A DNA stretch of 46,196 nucleotides from NCBI RefSeq assembly GCF_000745855.1, contig NZ_JQKD01000042.1, forward strand, positions 1 to 46,196, read 5' to 3'. The stretch is from Xenophilus azovorans DSM 13620 (GTDB lineage Bacteria > Pseudomonadota > Gammaproteobacteria > Burkholderiales > Burkholderiaceae_C). The position numbers and the translations under genes were made by a program. Numbering within the stretch: the stretch's first letter is position 1; each line of letters begins with the position of its first letter. This document shows positions 1 to 7,688 of the stretch, piece by piece. A model generated the notes under the pieces. That model was not told where the DNA came from. It was given only the letters and a program-made list of their open reading frames with translations, and searched no databases.

Positions 1-324
1 GCACTTCGTCGACGACGGCGACGTGCCGATCTCGAACAACTGGGTGGAGAACCACATCAGGCCCATCGCCCTCGGAAGGTCGAACTGGTTGTTCGCCGGC
101 AGCCTGCGCGCGGGCAAGCGCGCAGCAGCGATCATGAGCCTGCTGCACTCGGCGCGCATCAACGGGCACGAGCCCTATGCGTACCTCAAGGACGTGCTGG
201 AACGACTGCCGGCCCACCCGGCCAGCCGCATCGACGAACTGCTGCCGCACCGCTGGTCGCCTTCCGCTTGAGGGCTGTCACCGGCGACGCACTGGCGGTC
301 AAGGTGACTTCGCCGGACGCATAC
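1..324 (+). mobile_element. Right end of an IS66-family insertion sequence
   Basis: The transposase stop is at 271. Homology to a Bug/TctC protein begins abruptly at about 326. The last bases before that point read CGCCGGACGCATAC, which fits the terminal inverted repeat style of IS66 elements (their ends read GTA... inward). I therefore place the element boundary near 324. The exact base is inferred, because the matching left end is not in the window. If the boundary is right, the 8-bp target duplication should begin at 325. Confidence 0.6.
2..271 (+). CDS. IS66-family transposase (TnpC), C-terminal part
   Basis: The reading frame is open from the left edge of the window, so only about the last 89 residues are present. 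The segment contains the hallmark C-terminal IS66 block: NNWVENHIRPIALGR, then WLFAGS, the AAAIMSLL stretch, and an LPHRW motif just before the stop. The glutamate in WVEN is the expected last acidic residue of the DDE catalytic triad. The protein would cut and join the ends of its own element. Its start and the other IS66 genes lie outside the window. The family call is firm; whether the complete gene is intact cannot be judged. Confidence 0.93.
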   Translation, partial: HFVDDGDVPISNNWVENHIRPIALGRSNWLFAGSLRAGKRAAAIMSLLHSARINGHEPYAYLKDVLERLPAHPASRIDELLPHRWSPSA

Positions 325-784
325 GTTCAAGCAGACGGCCGGCATCTTCGCCACCCACATCCCCTACCGCGGCGCGGCGCCGGCGATCCAGGACGTGATG
401 GCCGGCCAGATCGACTACGCCCTCGTGCCCGGCACCGTGTTCCCGAGCGTGAAGGCCGGCAAGCTCAAGCTGCTCGCAGTGGCCAGCCGCCGGCGGCCGG
501 CCTACTACACCGCGGCGCCCACCGTCGAGGAGGCCGGCTTCGGCAAGGTCTACGTCGACACGCCCTTCGCCGTCTACGCGCCGGCCGCCATGCCCGCGGC
601 CCACGTCGAGCGCATGAACCGCGAGCTGAACAAGCTGCTCGTGCAGCCATCGGTGCGCGCGCGCTTCGCCGAGGTGGGCGCCGAGCCGATGGCGCTGTCG
701 CCGGCCGAGGTGGCGGCGATGGTGAAGGAGGAGGTGGCGCTGTTCGGGCCGATCGTGAAGGCGCGGGGCATCCGGGCCGACTGA
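308..784 (+). pseudogene. Bug/TctC-family tripartite tricarboxylate transporter binding protein, 3' fragment
   Basis: The frame is homologous to periplasmic Bug receptors from about 326, where it encodes FKQTAGI followed by HIPYRGAAPAIQD, a conserved motif in the middle of these proteins. It runs to a normal C-terminus at 784. Only about 150 of the usual 320 residues remain. The signal peptide and first lobe are missing, and an in-frame stop lies at 305-307 inside the IS66 end. An internal GTG/ATG near 395 could start a short product, but it would lack half of the ligand site. The gene was most likely cut by the IS66 insertion just upstream. No function is expected. Confidence 0.85.
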
Positions 785-810
785 GCCGGATCGCGTTCAA
801 TCGACAAGCA

Positions 811-834
811 CCGTTCGGGCTGAGCCTGTCGAAG
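811..834. repeat. Copy of a dispersed 'CTGAGCCTGTCGAAG' repeat
   Basis: The 24-bp sequence starts CCGTTCGGGCTGAGC and ends CCTGTCGAAG. The same blocks occur at 24124-24163 and, inverted, at 24184-24207. It lies in the short gap between the broken Bug gene and the marR gene. Sequences of this kind are known as dispersed intergenic repeats in many proteobacterial genomes. Here only the sharing between the two loci is directly seen. Confidence 0.7.
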
Positions 835-842
835 CCGGAAGC

Positions 843-1334
843 TCAGCCCGGCGGACGGTGCAGCTCGATGATGCGCCGCAGCGTGACCTTGAGCGCCTCC
901 GCCCGCTTCAGCCCGAAGGGCTGCAGTACGCGCCGCTCGTGTTCCTTGGCCTGCTGGATCAGGCTCGCCACGATGGCCTGGCCGGCGGGCGCGATGCGCA
1001 CCATGGTGATCCGGCGGTCGGTGTCGTGCGCGAAGCGCTCCACGTAGCCCTTGGCTTCCATGCGGTCGAGCAGGCGCGTCACCGTCGGCTGCTTGCTCAC
1101 CGAGATCTGCGCCAGCCCGCCGATGCTCAGGCCCGGCTTGCCGGTCAGCGTGGCGAGGATCCGCCATTCGGTCACCGAGAAGCCGGCCGCCTGCACCACG
1201 GCGTGGAACTCGGTCGAGATCAGCTTGCTGGCCTGGGCCAGGAGCGCGGGCAGGTAGTCATCGACGAAGGGCAGGACGGGTTCTGCGTCCGCCGTCTCCT
1301 CATCCATGTCGGTACGAGGGCTGGCTGGGAACAT
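843..1334 (-). CDS. MarR-family transcriptional regulator
   Basis: The 163-residue product has the usual MarR layout: a dimerisation helix at about 25-55, a winged helix at about 57-120 (EWRILATLTGKPGLS, then SKQPTVTRLLDRMEAKGYV), the wing DTDRRITMVRIAPAG, and a C-terminal dimer helix. The residues DTDRR are typical of the family. An alternative start is Met at 1307 (MDEET), which would give 154 residues; neither start has a strong ribosome site. The gene is divergent from the Crp-type gene at 1448. MarR proteins often sense aromatic acids or their CoA esters. Given the box island next door it may control the liv operon or another nearby gene, but this is inference. Confidence 0.92.
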   Translation of the reverse strand: MFPASPRTDMDEETADAEPVLPFVDDYLPALLAQASKLISTEFHAVVQAAGFSVTEWRILATLTGKPGLSIGGLAQISVSKQPTVTRLLDRMEAKGYVERFAHDTDRRITMVRIAPAGQAIVASLIQQAKEHERRVLQPFGLKRAEALKVTLRRIIELHRPPG

Positions 1335-1387
1335 GGCGAAGAGGCATTCCGCAGGCCGTCGGCCCGGGACGTGTCAGTGCTCGAAAA

Positions 1388-1402
1388 ATGATCCGAAATC
1401 AT
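1388..1402. promoter_or_regulatory. ATGAT-N5-ATCAT inverted repeat between marR and the crp-like gene
   Basis: A 15-bp hyphenated palindrome lies in the 113-bp gap between the divergent regulator genes. It is placed to serve as an operator for either regulator. The spacing is one base longer than in a standard FNR box (TTGAT-N4-ATCAA), so I do not assign it to that class. Confidence 0.4.
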
Positions 1403-1447
1403 ACATGGCGCGCCTGCGGAGCCGGGCCTGTTATTGTTTTCCCCGCC

Positions 1448-2152
1448 ATGCGCCGCAGCCCCACGCCCGCCCACGCCCCGACCACCGACAGCCTGCTCGA
1501 AGGCTCGGCCTGGTTCCCTGCACTCGGCCCCGAGGCGCGTGCGCGCGTGCGTGAAGAGACGCGCGAGGCGCAGGTGCCTGCCGGCGCCGCGCTGTGCCGC
1601 ATGGGCGACGCGCCGCAGCACTGGTACGGCACCGTCGAGGGCCTGCTGAAGTGGTCGGTCAGCAGCGCCGACGGCCGCTCGGTCACGCTGGGCGGGCTGT
1701 CGGTGGGAAGCTGGTACGGCGAGGGCACGCTGCTGCGCGGCGTGGCGCGCACGGCCGACGTGATCGCGCTGCGCGACAGCCGGGTGGCGCTGATGCCGGC
1801 CGAGGTGTTCGAGTGGCTGCGCGTGCACGAGCGCAGCTTCGGCGAGTTCCTGCTGCGCCAGATCAACGAGCGCATGCACTGGTTCCTGGGCAACTTCGCG
1901 GCGCACCATCTGTTGGACACCGACAGCAACGTCGCGCGCGCGCTGGTGGGCCTGTTCCACCCCTGGCTGCACCCGGGCAGCGACCCGCACCTGCAGGTCT
2001 CGCAGGAGGAGATCGCGCACCTGTCGGGCGTCTCGCGCCAGCGCTGCAATGCCGCGCTCAAGCGGCTGGCGGCCGACGGGCTGATCGAGATCGAGTACGG
2101 CGGGATCACCGTCACCGACCTGGCAGGCCTGCGCCGGCGCGCGCCGGACTGA
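1448..2152 (+). CDS. Crp/Fnr-family transcriptional regulator
   Basis: The 234-residue product has a cyclic-nucleotide-binding-like beta barrel at about 20-135 and a C-terminal winged helix at about 178-225, with the recognition segment QEEIAHLSGVSRQRCNAALKRL. I chose Met 1448 because the ORF upstream of it (to 1388) is low-complexity and overlaps the palindrome at 1388-1402. No N-terminal cysteines of the oxygen-sensing Fnr type are present, so it is not a [4Fe-4S] Fnr. The arginine expected to hold the cAMP phosphate is not obvious. The gene ends 5 bp from the convergent livF. The ligand is unknown. Confidence 0.88.
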   Translation: MRRSPTPAHAPTTDSLLEGSAWFPALGPEARARVREETREAQVPAGAALCRMGDAPQHWYGTVEGLLKWSVSSADGRSVTLGGLSVGSWYGEGTLLRGVARTADVIALRDSRVALMPAEVFEWLRVHERSFGEFLLRQINERMHWFLGNFAAHHLLDTDSNVARALVGLFHPWLHPGSDPHLQVSQEEIAHLSGVSRQRCNAALKRLAADGLIEIEYGGITVTDLAGLRRRAPD

Positions 2153-2157
2153 ACGTG

Positions 2158-2859
2158 CTACACGCCCAGCCGCTGCGCCAGGGCCTCGGGCTGCGCCAGC
2201 AGTTCGGCCGAGCCGCCGGCCAGGGTGATCAGGCCCTTCTCCATCACCATCGCGCGGTCGGTGTGGTGCAGCACCTTGCGCCAGTCGCGGTCGACGATCA
2301 GCGTGGCGATGCCGGTGGCGCGGATCTCGGCGATCACGCGCCAGATCTCGGCCACCACCAGCGGCGCCAGGCCCTCGGTGGCCTCGTCCAGGATCATCAG
2401 GCGCGGGTTGGTCATCAGCGCGCGGCCGATGGACAGCATCTGCTGCTCGCCGCCCGAGAGCTGCTGACCGCCGTGCGACAGCCGCTCCGAAAGGCGCGGG
2501 AAGGTCGCCATCACCCGCTCGAAGGTCCAGTCGCGCCGGCCGTCGACGCCGGCGCGCGCGGCCATCACCAGGTTCTCGCGCACCGACAGGTTGGGGAAGA
2601 TGCCGCGGCCCTCGGGCACGTAGCCGATGCCCAGCCGCGCCATGCGCTCGGGCGCCCAGCCCGTCACGTTGCGCCCGTCGGCCAGCACCTGGCCCGAGGC
2701 GGGGCGCACGTAGCCCATCAGCGTGCGGATGAAGGTGGTCTTGCCCATGCCGTTGCGGCCGAGCAGGCCGACGGCGGTGGCGCCGGGCAGCTGCGCGTCG
2801 ACGCCGCGCAGGATGTGGCTGTCGCCGTAGTAGGTGTTGAGCTCGCGCGTCTCGATCAT
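2158..2859 (-). CDS. livF: Branched-chain-type ABC transporter ATPase, LivF
   Basis: The 233-residue product is the second cytoplasmic ATPase of a Liv/Hyd-type importer. Walker A is GRNGMGKTT (about residue 36), the signature is LSGGEQQ, and Walker B is LMILDEATEGLAP, the last part typical of LivF. The start at 2859 overlaps the stop of livG by 4 bp (ATGA), so translation is coupled. After Walker B the usual VEQN is replaced by VDRD, a mild divergence. It is the last gene of the livKHMGF operon, and the context next to the box genes points to benzoate or a related aromatic acid as cargo rather than amino acids. Confidence 0.95.
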   Translation of the reverse strand: MIETRELNTYYGDSHILRGVDAQLPGATAVGLLGRNGMGKTTFIRTLMGYVRPASGQVLADGRNVTGWAPERMARLGIGYVPEGRGIFPNLSVRENLVMAARAGVDGRRDWTFERVMATFPRLSERLSHGGQQLSGGEQQMLSIGRALMTNPRLMILDEATEGLAPLVVAEIWRVIAEIRATGIATLIVDRDWRKVLHHTDRAMVMEKGLITLAGGSAELLAQPEALAQRLGV

Positions 2860-3620
2860 GCCGGGGCCTCGTCGCCGAGGTACGCGGTGCGCACTTCGGG
2901 GTTGGTGCGGATCGATTCCGGCGCGCCGGTGGCGATGACGGTGCCGTTGACCATCACCGTGATGCGGTCGGCGATGCGGAACACCGCGTCCATGTCGTGC
3001 TCCACCAGCAGGATCGCGTGGCTGGCCTTCAGGCGCGACAGCAGGGCCAGCATGCGCTCGGTCTCCTCGGCGCCCATGCCTGCCAGGGGCTCGTCCAGCA
3101 GCAGCACGCGCGGGCGCGTGGCCAGGCACATCGCCACCTCGAGCTGGCGCTTGGCGCCGTGGCTCATGGTGCCGGCGATGCGCTGCGCCTCGGCCGTCAG
3201 GCCGGCGGCCTCCATCGCCTCGTGCGCGGCCTGGTTGCTGGCCGCGCAACGCGCCGCCGACTCCCAGAACGCCCAGGGCCGCGGCGTGGCGGCCTGCGCC
3301 GCCAGGCGGCAGTTCTCCAGCACGGTGAACTCCGCGAAGATGGTGTTGCGCTGGTAGCTGCGGCCCACGCCGGCCAGGGCGCGGCGCGGCTGCGCCAGGG
3401 CGGTGATGTCGCTGCGCTCCAGCGCGATGCGGCCCTCGCTGGCGGCGATCTCGCCCGAGAGCATGTTGATCAGCGTCGACTTGCCGGCGCCGTTGGTGCC
3501 GATGACGGCATGCACCTCGCCGACGCGCAGGTCGAGCGAGACGTTGCCGACCGCCACCAGGCCGCCGAAGCGGCGCGTCAGGCCGTCCACTTTCAGCAGT
3601 GCGTCTGCGTTGCCGCTCAT
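2856..3620 (-). CDS. livG: Branched-chain-type ABC transporter ATPase, LivG
   Basis: The 254-residue product has Walker A GTNGAGKST (about 40-48), a Q-loop in GVGRSYQ, the signature region SHGAKRQLEVAMCLA, Walker B VLLLDEPLAGM, and the H-loop LLVEHDMD. These are standard for LivG. The start at 3620 overlaps the livM stop by 4 bp. It works with LivF to power uptake through LivHM. The signature is SHGAKRQ rather than LSHGEQR, still within the family's range. Confidence 0.95.
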   Translation of the reverse strand: MSGNADALLKVDGLTRRFGGLVAVGNVSLDLRVGEVHAVIGTNGAGKSTLINMLSGEIAASEGRIALERSDITALAQPRRALAGVGRSYQRNTIFAEFTVLENCRLAAQAATPRPWAFWESAARCAASNQAAHEAMEAAGLTAEAQRIAGTMSHGAKRQLEVAMCLATRPRVLLLDEPLAGMGAEETERMLALLSRLKASHAILLVEHDMDAVFRIADRITVMVNGTVIATGAPESIRTNPEVRTAYLGDEAPA

Positions 3621-4627
3621 CGCGAGCCCTCCGGCGAGATGCGCTGCACCAGCCCGATCAGGCCGCGCGGCAGCCAGGCCACGAAGGCGATGATCACCAG
3701 GCCCAGGCTGAGCTGCCAGTGGTCGGCCAGCGGGCCCACCAGCGCGTGGGTGGACAGCAGCTCCTTGAGCAGCGTGAAGGCCACCGCCCCCAGCACCGCG
3801 CCGCGCAGGTGGCCCAGGCCGCCCAGGATGATCATCAGCAGCACCTCGCCCGAGTTGTGCCAGGCCAGCAGCTCGGGGTTGACCACGCCGTCGCGCGCGG
3901 CGACCAGGCAGCCCGCCAGCCCGGCCAGCGCGCCTGCGATGACGAAGGCGGCCAGCTTGTAGAAGTAGGTCGGGAAGCCCACCGCGCGCATGCGCTGCTC
4001 GCTCACGCGGATGCCGGCCAGCGCGGCGCCGAAGCGTGAGCGGCGGATCAGCGCCAGCAGGCCGTAGGTGCCCGCCAGCGCGGCCAGCACCACGTAGAAC
4101 AGCGTCAGCCGGTTCTCCAGGTCGATCGGGCCGATGGCGGGCCGCACGTAAAGGTAGATGCCGTCGCTGCCGCCGCCCACCGGCGTGTCGTGGAAGACGA
4201 AGAAGGCCATCTGCGCGAAGGCCAGCGTGACCATGATGAAGTACACGCCCTTGGTGCGCAGGCTCAAGGCGCCCACCACCAGCGCATACAGCGCGGCCAG
4301 GCCCATCGACGCCACCAGCAGCACCAGCAGGTTGCCGCCCTCGTCGCCGGAGGCGAGCACCGTGACGTAGGCGCCGATGCCGTAGAAGGCCGCGTGGCCC
4401 AGGCTCACCAGGCCGGTCATGCCGACCAGCAGCTCCAGGCTGAGCGCGAAGATGGCCAGGATCATCACCTTGACCACCAGGTCCGAGGCGTAGCCACCCA
4501 GGAAGGGCGCGGCCACGGCCAGCACCGCCACGGCCAGGGCCGGCACCAGCAGGCCGCGCGTGAGGCGGTCGGCAGGCAGCGAGGCCGATGCGGGAGGAGA
4601 GGAAGTCATCGGGGCCGCCGCGCTCAT
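3617..4627 (-). CDS. livM: Branched-chain-type ABC transporter permease, LivM
   Basis: The 336-residue product is a polytopic inner-membrane protein with about 9-10 hydrophobic segments. It carries the LivM signatures GLVSLGHAAFYGIGAY (about 70-85) and the EAA-like loop GIRVSEQRMRAVGF. Met 4627 lies in a 61-bp gap after livH; a second Met seven codons in (MTSSPP) is also possible. With LivH it forms the channel. The substrate is inferred from neighbours as benzoate-like. Confidence 0.95.
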   Translation of the reverse strand: MSAAAPMTSSPPASASLPADRLTRGLLVPALAVAVLAVAAPFLGGYASDLVVKVMILAIFALSLELLVGMTGLVSLGHAAFYGIGAYVTVLASGDEGGNLLVLLVASMGLAALYALVVGALSLRTKGVYFIMVTLAFAQMAFFVFHDTPVGGGSDGIYLYVRPAIGPIDLENRLTLFYVVLAALAGTYGLLALIRRSRFGAALAGIRVSEQRMRAVGFPTYFYKLAAFVIAGALAGLAGCLVAARDGVVNPELLAWHNSGEVLLMIILGGLGHLRGAVLGAVAFTLLKELLSTHALVGPLADHWQLSLGLVIIAFVAWLPRGLIGLVQRISPEGSR

Positions 4628-4688
4628 TGGACAACCTCCGTGCTTCGCACTGCGGTGCGAGCCCCCTTCGGAACGGCCGGGCGCGGGC

Positions 4689-5561
4689 TCATGTCTTCCT
4701 CCCCATCAGCCCCTCGGGCCGCCAGATCAGCACCACGGCCATCAGCAGGTAGATGCCGATGCCGCTGATCTCGGAGAAGAAGACCTTGCCGAAGGTGTCG
4801 ACGAAGCCCACCAGCAGCGAGGCCACCAGCGCGCCGGTGATCGAGCCGATGCCGCCGATCACCACCACCACGAAGCAGATGATGAGCACGCTGGCGCCCA
4901 TGTTGGGATACACAGAGGACATCGGCGCCGAGATCATGCCGGCCAGCGCCGCCAGCGCCACGCCGCCGGCGAAGACGATGCGGTACAGCCGCCGGATGTC
5001 GATGCCCAGGCCGCGCACCATGTCGCGGTTGCTGGCGCCGGCGCGGATCATCATGCCCAGCCGCGTGCGGTTGACCACCGCGTACATCGCGATCGCCAGC
5101 ACGATGCAGGCGGCCGAGGCGAACAGGCGATACCACGGGTAGCTCATCACCCCGCCCAGCGCGAAGCTGCCGTCCAGCCAGGCCGGCACCGGCACGCCGT
5201 GCACGTCGTTGCCCACCAGGATGGAGCGCAGCTCCTCGAACACCAGGATCAGGCCGTAGGTCATCAGCACCTGCTGCAGGTGGTCGCGCTGGTAGAGGTA
5301 GCTGAAGAAGGCCCACTCCAGCAGGTAGCCCAGCACGGCGGCCAGCGCCACGCCGGCCAGCAGCATCAGGAGGAAGCTGTCGCCGAACAGCGGCGACAGC
5401 GAGAAGGCCATGTAGGCCCCGATCATGTAGAAGCTGCCGTGCGCCAGGTTGATGACGCCCATGATCCCGAAGATCAGCGTCAGCCCCGAGGCCAGCAGGA
5501 ACAGCAGCAGCCCGTACTGCACCGAGTTCAGGCACTGGACGAGAAAGGTTCCGAAGTCCAA
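4689..5561 (-). CDS. livH: Branched-chain-type ABC transporter permease, LivH
   Basis: The 290-residue product is a membrane protein with about 8 hydrophobic helices. It has the LivH motif LASGLTLIFGIMGVINLAHGSFYMIGAY near the start and the cytoplasmic loop IRAGASNRDMVRGLGI. Lengths and motifs match the family. It sits downstream of livK across a hairpin followed by a T-tract (5594-5616), so its expression may be lower than that of livK. Confidence 0.95.
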   Translation of the reverse strand: MDFGTFLVQCLNSVQYGLLLFLLASGLTLIFGIMGVINLAHGSFYMIGAYMAFSLSPLFGDSFLLMLLAGVALAAVLGYLLEWAFFSYLYQRDHLQQVLMTYGLILVFEELRSILVGNDVHGVPVPAWLDGSFALGGVMSYPWYRLFASAACIVLAIAMYAVVNRTRLGMMIRAGASNRDMVRGLGIDIRRLYRIVFAGGVALAALAGMISAPMSSVYPNMGASVLIICFVVVVIGGIGSITGALVASLLVGFVDTFGKVFFSEISGIGIYLLMAVVLIWRPEGLMGRKT

Positions 5562-5593
5562 GCGATGGCCCTTGTGTGGGAGAAGGGGGATGG

Positions 5594-5616
5594 AAAAAGG
5601 GGCCTGTGCAGGCCCC
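5594..5616 (-). terminator. Intrinsic terminator-like hairpin between livK and livH
   Basis: Read on the minus strand, an 8-bp perfect stem (GGGGCCTG, 2-nt centre, CAGGCCCC; 5599-5616) is followed at once by five Ts (5594-5598). It begins only 6 bp after the livK stop codon and about 30 bp before the livH start. It has the form of an intrinsic terminator and could act as a partial one. That would make more binding protein than permease from one promoter. Confidence 0.7.
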
Positions 5617-5621
5617 GGCGG

Positions 5622-6791
5622 TCACATCCTGCAGCCGCGCGCCGGGTCGGCCAGGGCCTTCACGGCCACGCCCACCACCTTGTTCTCCTTGCCTTCCACC
5701 TTGCGCAGGTACATGTCCTGCACCGGGTTGTGCGCGCGGCTCATGGTGAAGGCGCCGCGCGGGCTGTCGATCTTGGCCTTCTGGATGGCGGCGGACAGCT
5801 CGGCCTTCTTGCCGAAGTCGCCCTTGGTGGCGGCCAGGCCGGCGCCGAGCATCTGCGCGGCGTCGTAGCCCTGCACCGAATACACGTCGGGCTGCAGCTT
5901 GAAGGCCTGGGCGTAGGCGGCGCGGAAGGCGTTGTCCTTCGGCGTGTTCAGGCCGTCGGCGTAGTGCAGGGTGGTCAGCATGCCCTGCGCCGTGTCGCCC
6001 TGCGCGTCCAGCGTGCCGTCGGTCAGGAAGCCGGGGCCGTACAGCGGGATGCTCTTGTTCAGGCCCGCCGCCGCGTAGTCCTTGACCAGCTTGACCGCGC
6101 CGCCGCCGGCCATGAAGGAGTACACCGCGTCGGGCTTGGCTGCCGCGATCTCGGTCAGCAGGGCCTGGAACTCCACGTTGGGGAAGGGCAGCGTGAGCTG
6201 CTTGACCACCTTACCGCCGTTCTTCTCGAAGCCTTCCTTGAAGCCGTTGACCGACTCGTCGCCGGCCGCGTACTTCCAGGTCAGGGTGATGGCGGTCTTC
6301 TTGCCTTCCTTGGCGGCCACCACGCCCATGGCGTAGGCCGGCTGCCAGTTGCTGAAGCTGCTGCGGAAGATGTTGGGCGCGCACATCGGGCCCGTCACCG
6401 CGTCGGCGCCGGCGTTCGGGATGATGAGCAGCGTGCCGCTTTCCTTGGCGGCCTTGGCCATCGCCATCGCCACGCCCGAGTGCACGGTGCCGACGATCAC
6501 GTCCACGTTGTCGCGCTTGATCAGCTTGTTGACGTTGTCGGTCGCCTTGGCCGGGTCGGACTCGTCGTCGACCTTCACGTATTCGATCTCGCGGCCGCCG
6601 AGCTTGCCGCCCTGCTCCTGGACGTACAGCTTGAAGCCGTTCTCGATGGCCACGCCCAGCGCGGCGTAGGTGCCGCTGAAGGGCAGCATCAGCCCCACCT
6701 TGATCTTGTCGCCGCCCTGAGCGGCGGCGGTGGCGGCAAGGCTGGCCAGCGCCAGGGCGGTCAGGGTGGTGCGTGCGATGCGGATGCTCAT
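5622..6791 (-). CDS. livK: Periplasmic ABC binding protein, LivK-type (likely aromatic acid)
   Basis: The 389-residue product has a Sec signal peptide (about 1-24, ending ATAAAQ) and the periplasmic type I (Peripla_BP_6) fold starting KIKVGLMLPFSGTYAALG. The N-terminal lobe contains the TVHSGVAMAMAKAA region. It heads the livKHMGF operon and lies downstream of the box catabolic operon after an 81-bp gap that holds a palindrome. Binding proteins beside box genes are usually taken to bind benzoate. The sequence alone does not settle the ligand. Confidence 0.93.
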   Translation of the reverse strand: MSIRIARTTLTALALASLAATAAAQGGDKIKVGLMLPFSGTYAALGVAIENGFKLYVQEQGGKLGGREIEYVKVDDESDPAKATDNVNKLIKRDNVDVIVGTVHSGVAMAMAKAAKESGTLLIIPNAGADAVTGPMCAPNIFRSSFSNWQPAYAMGVVAAKEGKKTAITLTWKYAAGDESVNGFKEGFEKNGGKVVKQLTLPFPNVEFQALLTEIAAAKPDAVYSFMAGGGAVKLVKDYAAAGLNKSIPLYGPGFLTDGTLDAQGDTAQGMLTTLHYADGLNTPKDNAFRAAYAQAFKLQPDVYSVQGYDAAQMLGAGLAATKGDFGKKAELSAAIQKAKIDSPRGAFTMSRAHNPVQDMYLRKVEGKENKVVGVAVKALADPARGCRM

Positions 6792-6819
6792 GCCTGTCTC
6801 CTCGAGTGGTTGAAATTAC

Positions 6820-6831
6820 TTTAGCACTAAA
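6820..6831. promoter_or_regulatory. TTTAGCACTAAA palindrome upstream of livK
   Basis: A 12-bp palindrome (TTTAG-CA-CTAAA) lies 28 bp upstream of the livK start, in the only AT-rich stretch of the neighbourhood. The size and symmetry suit a MarR-family operator, and a MarR gene lies about 5.5 kb away at the end of this operon. The site suggests that liv has its own regulated promoter, separate from the BoxR-controlled one. This is inference. Confidence 0.5.
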
Positions 6832-6863
6832 CTATTCACGGCTCAAATAAGTATTTGCCCGGG

Positions 6864-6884
6864 GCGGGCGCCTCAGGCGCCCGC
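6864..6884 (-). terminator. GC-rich hairpin at the end of the hydrolase gene
   Basis: An inverted repeat with 10-bp arms (GCGGGCGCCT and AGGCGCCCGC) around a single base overlaps the stop codon of the hydrolase gene (6873-6875). There is no immediate T-run on the minus strand, so it would be a weak or Rho-assisted terminator, or an mRNA-stabilising stem. Confidence 0.4.
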
Positions 6885-7688
6885 GGGCTGCGCCATGAAC
6901 CCGGCGGCGGCCGAGATTACCGCCCCGGGCTGGTCGCGATGCGGGGAATGCCCGCACTGCGGCAGTTCCAGGACCCGGGCGCCGGGCACGCGCGCGGCGA
7001 TGCCGTGCACCTGGGCCAGCGTGCCGTATTCGTCGTCCAGCCCCTGGATGGCGAGCACCGGGCAGCGGACGCCCTCCAGCTCGCCTTCGATGTTCCAGCT
7101 GGCGAAGGGCGGGTGCAGCCAGATGCGGTTCCAGCCCCAGAAGGCCGAGTCCACGTCGTCGTGGTAGCGGGCCAGGCGCTCGCGCAGGCCGGTCTCCAGG
7201 TAGGCCTGGCGCGCGATCTCGATGTTCTTCACCGTCACCTCTTCCACGAAGATGTGCGGCGCCAGCAGCACCAGGCCCTGCACGCGCTGCGGGAAGCGGG
7301 CCGCGTACAGCAGGCCGATCGAGCCGCCGTCGCTGTGGCCGAGGAGCCAGGGCGGCTCGGCCAGGCCGATCGCGTCGAAGAAGGCGGGCAGCACCTCGTG
7401 CGCCTGGCGGTGCATGAAGTCCACGTCCCACGCTTCGTCCGCCGCGCGGGGCGTCGAGCGGCCGTAGCCGGGGCGCGAGAACACCAGGCCGCGCACGCCG
7501 GCCTCGGCGCACAAGCGGTCGGGGAAGTCCTTCCACATCGCCACCGAGCCCAGGCCCTCGTGCAGGAAGACCACCAGCGGCGCGCCGCCTTCGCCCGCCT
7601 CGCGCGGGCCGATCCAGCGGTGCTCGATGCGCACCGGCCGGCCGCGCCAGTCGATCTGCGCGAACTGCGTCGTCCCCGCCTCGCTCAC
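6873..7688 (-). CDS. Alpha/beta hydrolase of the box operon
   Basis: The 271-residue product has the alpha/beta-hydrolase fold: oxyanion region VVFLHEGLGS, nucleophile elbow GHSDGG (Ser about 123), a later Asp in QGLDDEYG, and His in CGHSPHRDQP. The GTG start at 7688 overlaps the stop of the benzoate-CoA ligase gene by 4 bp (GTGA), so the two are coupled. Hydrolases of this kind recur in box clusters. Roles suggested by position are hydrolysis of a lactone or a stray CoA thioester formed from the reactive ring-opened intermediates. The substrate is not known from sequence. Confidence 0.88.
   Translation of the reverse strand: MSEAGTTQFAQIDWRGRPVRIEHRWIGPREAGEGGAPLVVFLHEGLGSVAMWKDFPDRLCAEAGVRGLVFSRPGYGRSTPRAADEAWDVDFMHRQAHEVLPAFFDAIGLAEPPWLLGHSDGGSIGLLYAARFPQRVQGLVLLAPHIFVEEVTVKNIEIARQAYLETGLRERLARYHDDVDSAFWGWNRIWLHPPFASWNIEGELEGVRCPVLAIQGLDDEYGTLAQVHGIAARVPGARVLELPQCGHSPHRDQPGAVISAAAGFMAQPAGA

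Noticed and set aside
4560-6824. A 754-codon plus-strand ORF full of His, Gln, Ala and Gly opposite livH and livK
   Set aside because: It is an antisense shadow of well-supported transporter genes; its composition is that of reverse-complemented high-GC codons.
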